A DNA stretch of 7,848 bases, taken from Burkholderiaceae bacterium. GTDB lineage: Bacteria; Pseudomonadota; Gammaproteobacteria; Burkholderiales; Burkholderiaceae. Positions within the stretch are counted from its first letter, which is position 1; each line of letters opens with the position of its first letter. Location: the NCBI GenBank assembly GCA_030151165.1, contig JASLEM010000199.1, positions 1-7,848 of the forward strand, given 5' to 3'. Positions 6,319 to 7,848 of this stretch are shown here, in pieces. The notes beneath the pieces were generated by a model. That model ran no database searches, was not told the DNA's origin, and saw only the letters and a list, made by a program, of their open reading frames with translations. The position numbers were made by a program, and so were the translations under genes.

Positions 6319-6352
6319 AAACGAAGGGTGCCGCGAGGCACCTTTTTCGTTT
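6319..6352 (+). terminator. Strong intrinsic terminator after the PEP-CTERM gene
   Basis: GGTGCC (6327-6332), a GCGA tetraloop and GGCACC (6337-6342) form a perfect stem followed by five Ts (6343-6347). Flanking AAACGAA (6319-6325) and TTCGTTT (6346-6352) can extend the stem, so the structure could also work for the convergent regulator gene on the minus strand. It begins about 30 bp after the PEP-CTERM stop. Confidence 0.9.
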
Positions 6353-6365
6353 CTGCGTCGACCCT

Positions 6366-6396
6366 GCGCCGCCCGCGCGTGACGCGCGCGCGGCGC
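6366..6396 (-). repeat. GC-rich palindromic hairpin abutting the response-regulator stop codon
   Basis: GCGCCG (6366-6371) pairs with CGGCGC (6391-6396), and inside it CGCGCG (6374-6379) pairs with CGCGCG (6383-6388) around a TGA loop, with a 2x2 internal loop between the two stems. It begins on the base next to the regulator stop codon. Twenty bases match, as reverse complement, the hairpin at 3721-3743. It may add to termination or protect the transcript 3' end. Confidence 0.6.
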
Positions 6397-7317
6397 TCAG
6401 TATTGCCGGAACCAGTGCACGTGGTTGCGGCTGACGCTCAGCGTCTCGGCCCGGCCCTTCAGGTGCACCTCGGCCGTCTCGTTCGGCCCCTTGATCACCT
6501 GCGCGACGAAACGCAGGTTGACGATGGTCGAGCGGTGGATCTGGATGAAGGTCTCGGGCTCGAGGCCGTCCAGCAGTTCGCGGATCGACTTGCGGATCAG
6601 CGCCTCGCCGCCGACCCAGACGACCAGCGTGTACTTCTCGTCGGAACGGAAATACAGCACCTCGTCGACGGGGATCAGCTTGATCATCTGGCCGACCGAT
6701 GCGCGGATCCACTGCAGCCGCTCGCTGGCCGGCACGCGCCGGCGCAGCTCGCCCGCGAGTGCGGCGAGCACGGCGTCGAGGTCGCCCGCGGGCACTGCGG
6801 CGAGCGCGCCGCCGGCGGCTCGTTGCGCCGCGGGATCGGCCGCGCGGTCGTCGGCCTCGCCCTCGTCGCCGTCCAGCGCGGCGCTGGTGATCCGCGCGGC
6901 GCCGCTGGTCGAGCCCGTCAGCGCGTGCGCGCGCCGCCGCTCCGACAGGCGCCGCCGCAGCCGCGCGACGCTCTCGCCGAGGCGCTCGACGTCGAAGGGC
7001 TTGACCAGGTAGTCGATCGCGCCCTGCTCGAACGCGGCGACGGCGTATTGCTCGTAGGCCGTCACGAAGACGATCTGCACGTCGTGGCCCATCAGCCGCG
7101 CGGCCTCGACGCCGTTCATGCCGGGCATGTGGACGTCGAGGAAGACGACGTCGGGCTGCAGCGTCGCGACGAGGTCGACCGCCTCGCGCCCGTTGCGCGC
7201 CTCGCCGGCCACGACCAGCTCGGGCCACAGCTGCGCCAGGTGATGCGCGAGGTGGGTGCGCAGCAGCGGCTCGTCGTCGACGACCAGGGCGCGCACCGCG
7301 TTGTCTTCTGCACTCAT
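6397..7317 (-). CDS. LytTR-family response regulator
   Basis: This 306-aa DNA-binding regulator has an N-terminal receiver domain (about 7-124) with acidic pocket D14/D15, phospho-acceptor D61 in FLDVHMPGMNG, T86 and K106 in YLVKPFD. A low-complexity Ala/Arg/Asp linker (about 125-178) and a helix (179-195) lead to a C-terminal LytTR domain (203-306) with KLIPVDEVLYFRSDEKYT, FIQIHRSTIVNL and a closing LSVSRNHVHWFRQY. The family (AlgR, AgrA, YehT) binds short direct repeats and controls surface, biofilm or nutrient-response genes. The protein is longer than AlgR, mainly through the linker. Its ATG overlaps the kinase stop by four bases (ATGA), with GAGG six bases upstream, so the pair forms a coupled two-component operon. 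An upstream in-frame extension exists but lies inside the kinase gene and is not part of the receiver fold. The target is unknown; the convergent PEP-CTERM gene is only a positional candidate. Confidence 0.93.
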   Translation of the reverse strand: MSAEDNAVRALVVDDEPLLRTHLAHHLAQLWPELVVAGEARNGREAVDLVATLQPDVVFLDVHMPGMNGVEAARLMGHDVQIVFVTAYEQYAVAAFEQGAIDYLVKPFDVERLGESVARLRRRLSERRRAHALTGSTSGAARITSAALDGDEGEADDRAADPAAQRAAGGALAAVPAGDLDAVLAALAGELRRRVPASERLQWIRASVGQMIKLIPVDEVLYFRSDEKYTLVVWVGGEALIRKSIRELLDGLEPETFIQIHRSTIVNLRFVAQVIKGPNETAEVHLKGRAETLSVSRNHVHWFRQY

Positions 7318-7848
7318 GCTTCGCCTCGCACGGAATTCGTCCCCGGCGCGCGTCCGGCGCGGCGCTCGGGGGTGACGATGACTTCGGCCAGCAGGCCGTG
7401 CGGCTCCAGCTCGGTCAGCTCGAGCCGCGCGGCGCCGCCGTAGAACGCGGCCAGCCGCTCGCGCAGGTTGTTCAGGCCGGTGCCCGGCGCGGCGGCTTCC
7501 GTCATGCCGACGCCGTCGTCGCGCACGACGAGCCGCACGACCTCGCCGCCGTCGACGGCCTCGCGCGTCGCCGTCACCGTGATCGTGCCGCCGGTCTCGG
7601 ACGGGTCGATGCCGTGGCGCACCGCGTTCTCGACCAGCGTCAGCAACGCCATCGGCGGGCACGGGAAGCCGTTCAGCGACGGGTCGCCATCGACGCCGAA
7701 GCGCAGCCGATCGGGCATGCGCAGGTGCATCAGCTCGAGGTAGCTGCGCACCAGCGCGATCTCGCGGCCCAGCTGCGCGTCGCCGTCGTCCAGGCGCGGC
7801 ATCGTGGCCTTCAGGTAGGCGATCAGGCTGCGCAGCACGGCCGGCGCG
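7314..7848 (-). CDS. LytS/AlgZ-type sensor histidine kinase, C-terminal part (cut by window edge)
   Basis: About 178 C-terminal residues are present; the gene continues beyond the right edge and the N-terminal sensor region and histidine box are not in view. The visible part holds the end of the dimerisation helices (EIALVRSYLELMHLRMPDRL, the helix usual after the H-box in LytS-type kinases) and a GHKL ATPase domain: N-box LVENAVRHGI, G1 box VRDDGVGM, and the GTGLNNLRERLAAFYG segment typical of this subfamily. It should autophosphorylate and pass the phosphate to D61 of the adjacent regulator. A GTG at 7838 is in frame, but it falls within the conserved helix and is not the true start. The stop overlaps the regulator start (ATGA). 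Confidence 0.93.
   Translation of the reverse strand, partial: APAVLRSLIAYLKATMPRLDDGDAQLGREIALVRSYLELMHLRMPDRLRFGVDGDPSLNGFPCPPMALLTLVENAVRHGIDPSETGGTITVTATREAVDGGEVVRLVVRDDGVGMTEAAAPGTGLNNLRERLAAFYGGAARLELTELEPHGLLAEVIVTPERRAGRAPGTNSVRGEA

Overview
The window is very GC-rich and reads as chromosomal DNA of a betaproteobacterium, most likely Burkholderiales of the Rubrivivax/Leptothrix/Roseateles type. This is inferred from the strong G/C bias at third codon positions and the gene set: bacterial kynurenine formamidase, a short TolA-domain protein, a 4-helix-bundle chemoreceptor, a PEP-CTERM exosortase substrate and a LytTR response regulator with a LytS-type kinase. No species can be named from the sequence.

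Layout: (1) 1-302 is a non-coding palindromic element with perfect 81-bp inverted arms (1-81 and 222-302). It ends 10 bp before kynB. (2) 313-951 is kynB. (3) 1077-3445 is a probable two-gene unit: a 605-aa Xaa-Pro aminopeptidase and, by TGATG stop/start overlap, a short TolA C-terminal-domain protein. (4) 3446-3754 is an intergenic stretch with a heptamer repeat and two hairpins. (5) 3755-5323 (minus) is a methyl-accepting chemotaxis protein with a sigma-28-like promoter just upstream. (6) 5324-5741 is a regulatory intergenic region between the divergent chemoreceptor and PEP-CTERM genes. (7) 5742-6287 is a PEP-CTERM protein whose mature part resembles the LecA/PA-IL galactose-binding lectin; it is followed by a strong terminator. 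(8) 6397-7848 (minus) is a LytTR response regulator and the 3' part of its histidine kinase, overlapping by ATGA; the kinase runs off the right edge.

The genes do not form one pathway. kynB serves tryptophan catabolism, the peptidase acts on proline-containing peptides, the TolA-like protein belongs to the envelope, the chemoreceptor feeds the chemotaxis machinery, and the PEP-CTERM protein is a candidate surface lectin. The items most worth a second look are the long perfect inverted repeat against kynB, the LecA-like fold on an exosortase substrate, and a hairpin that can pair with that gene's ribosome binding site. No phage, CRISPR, toxin-antitoxin or transposase gene is visible.
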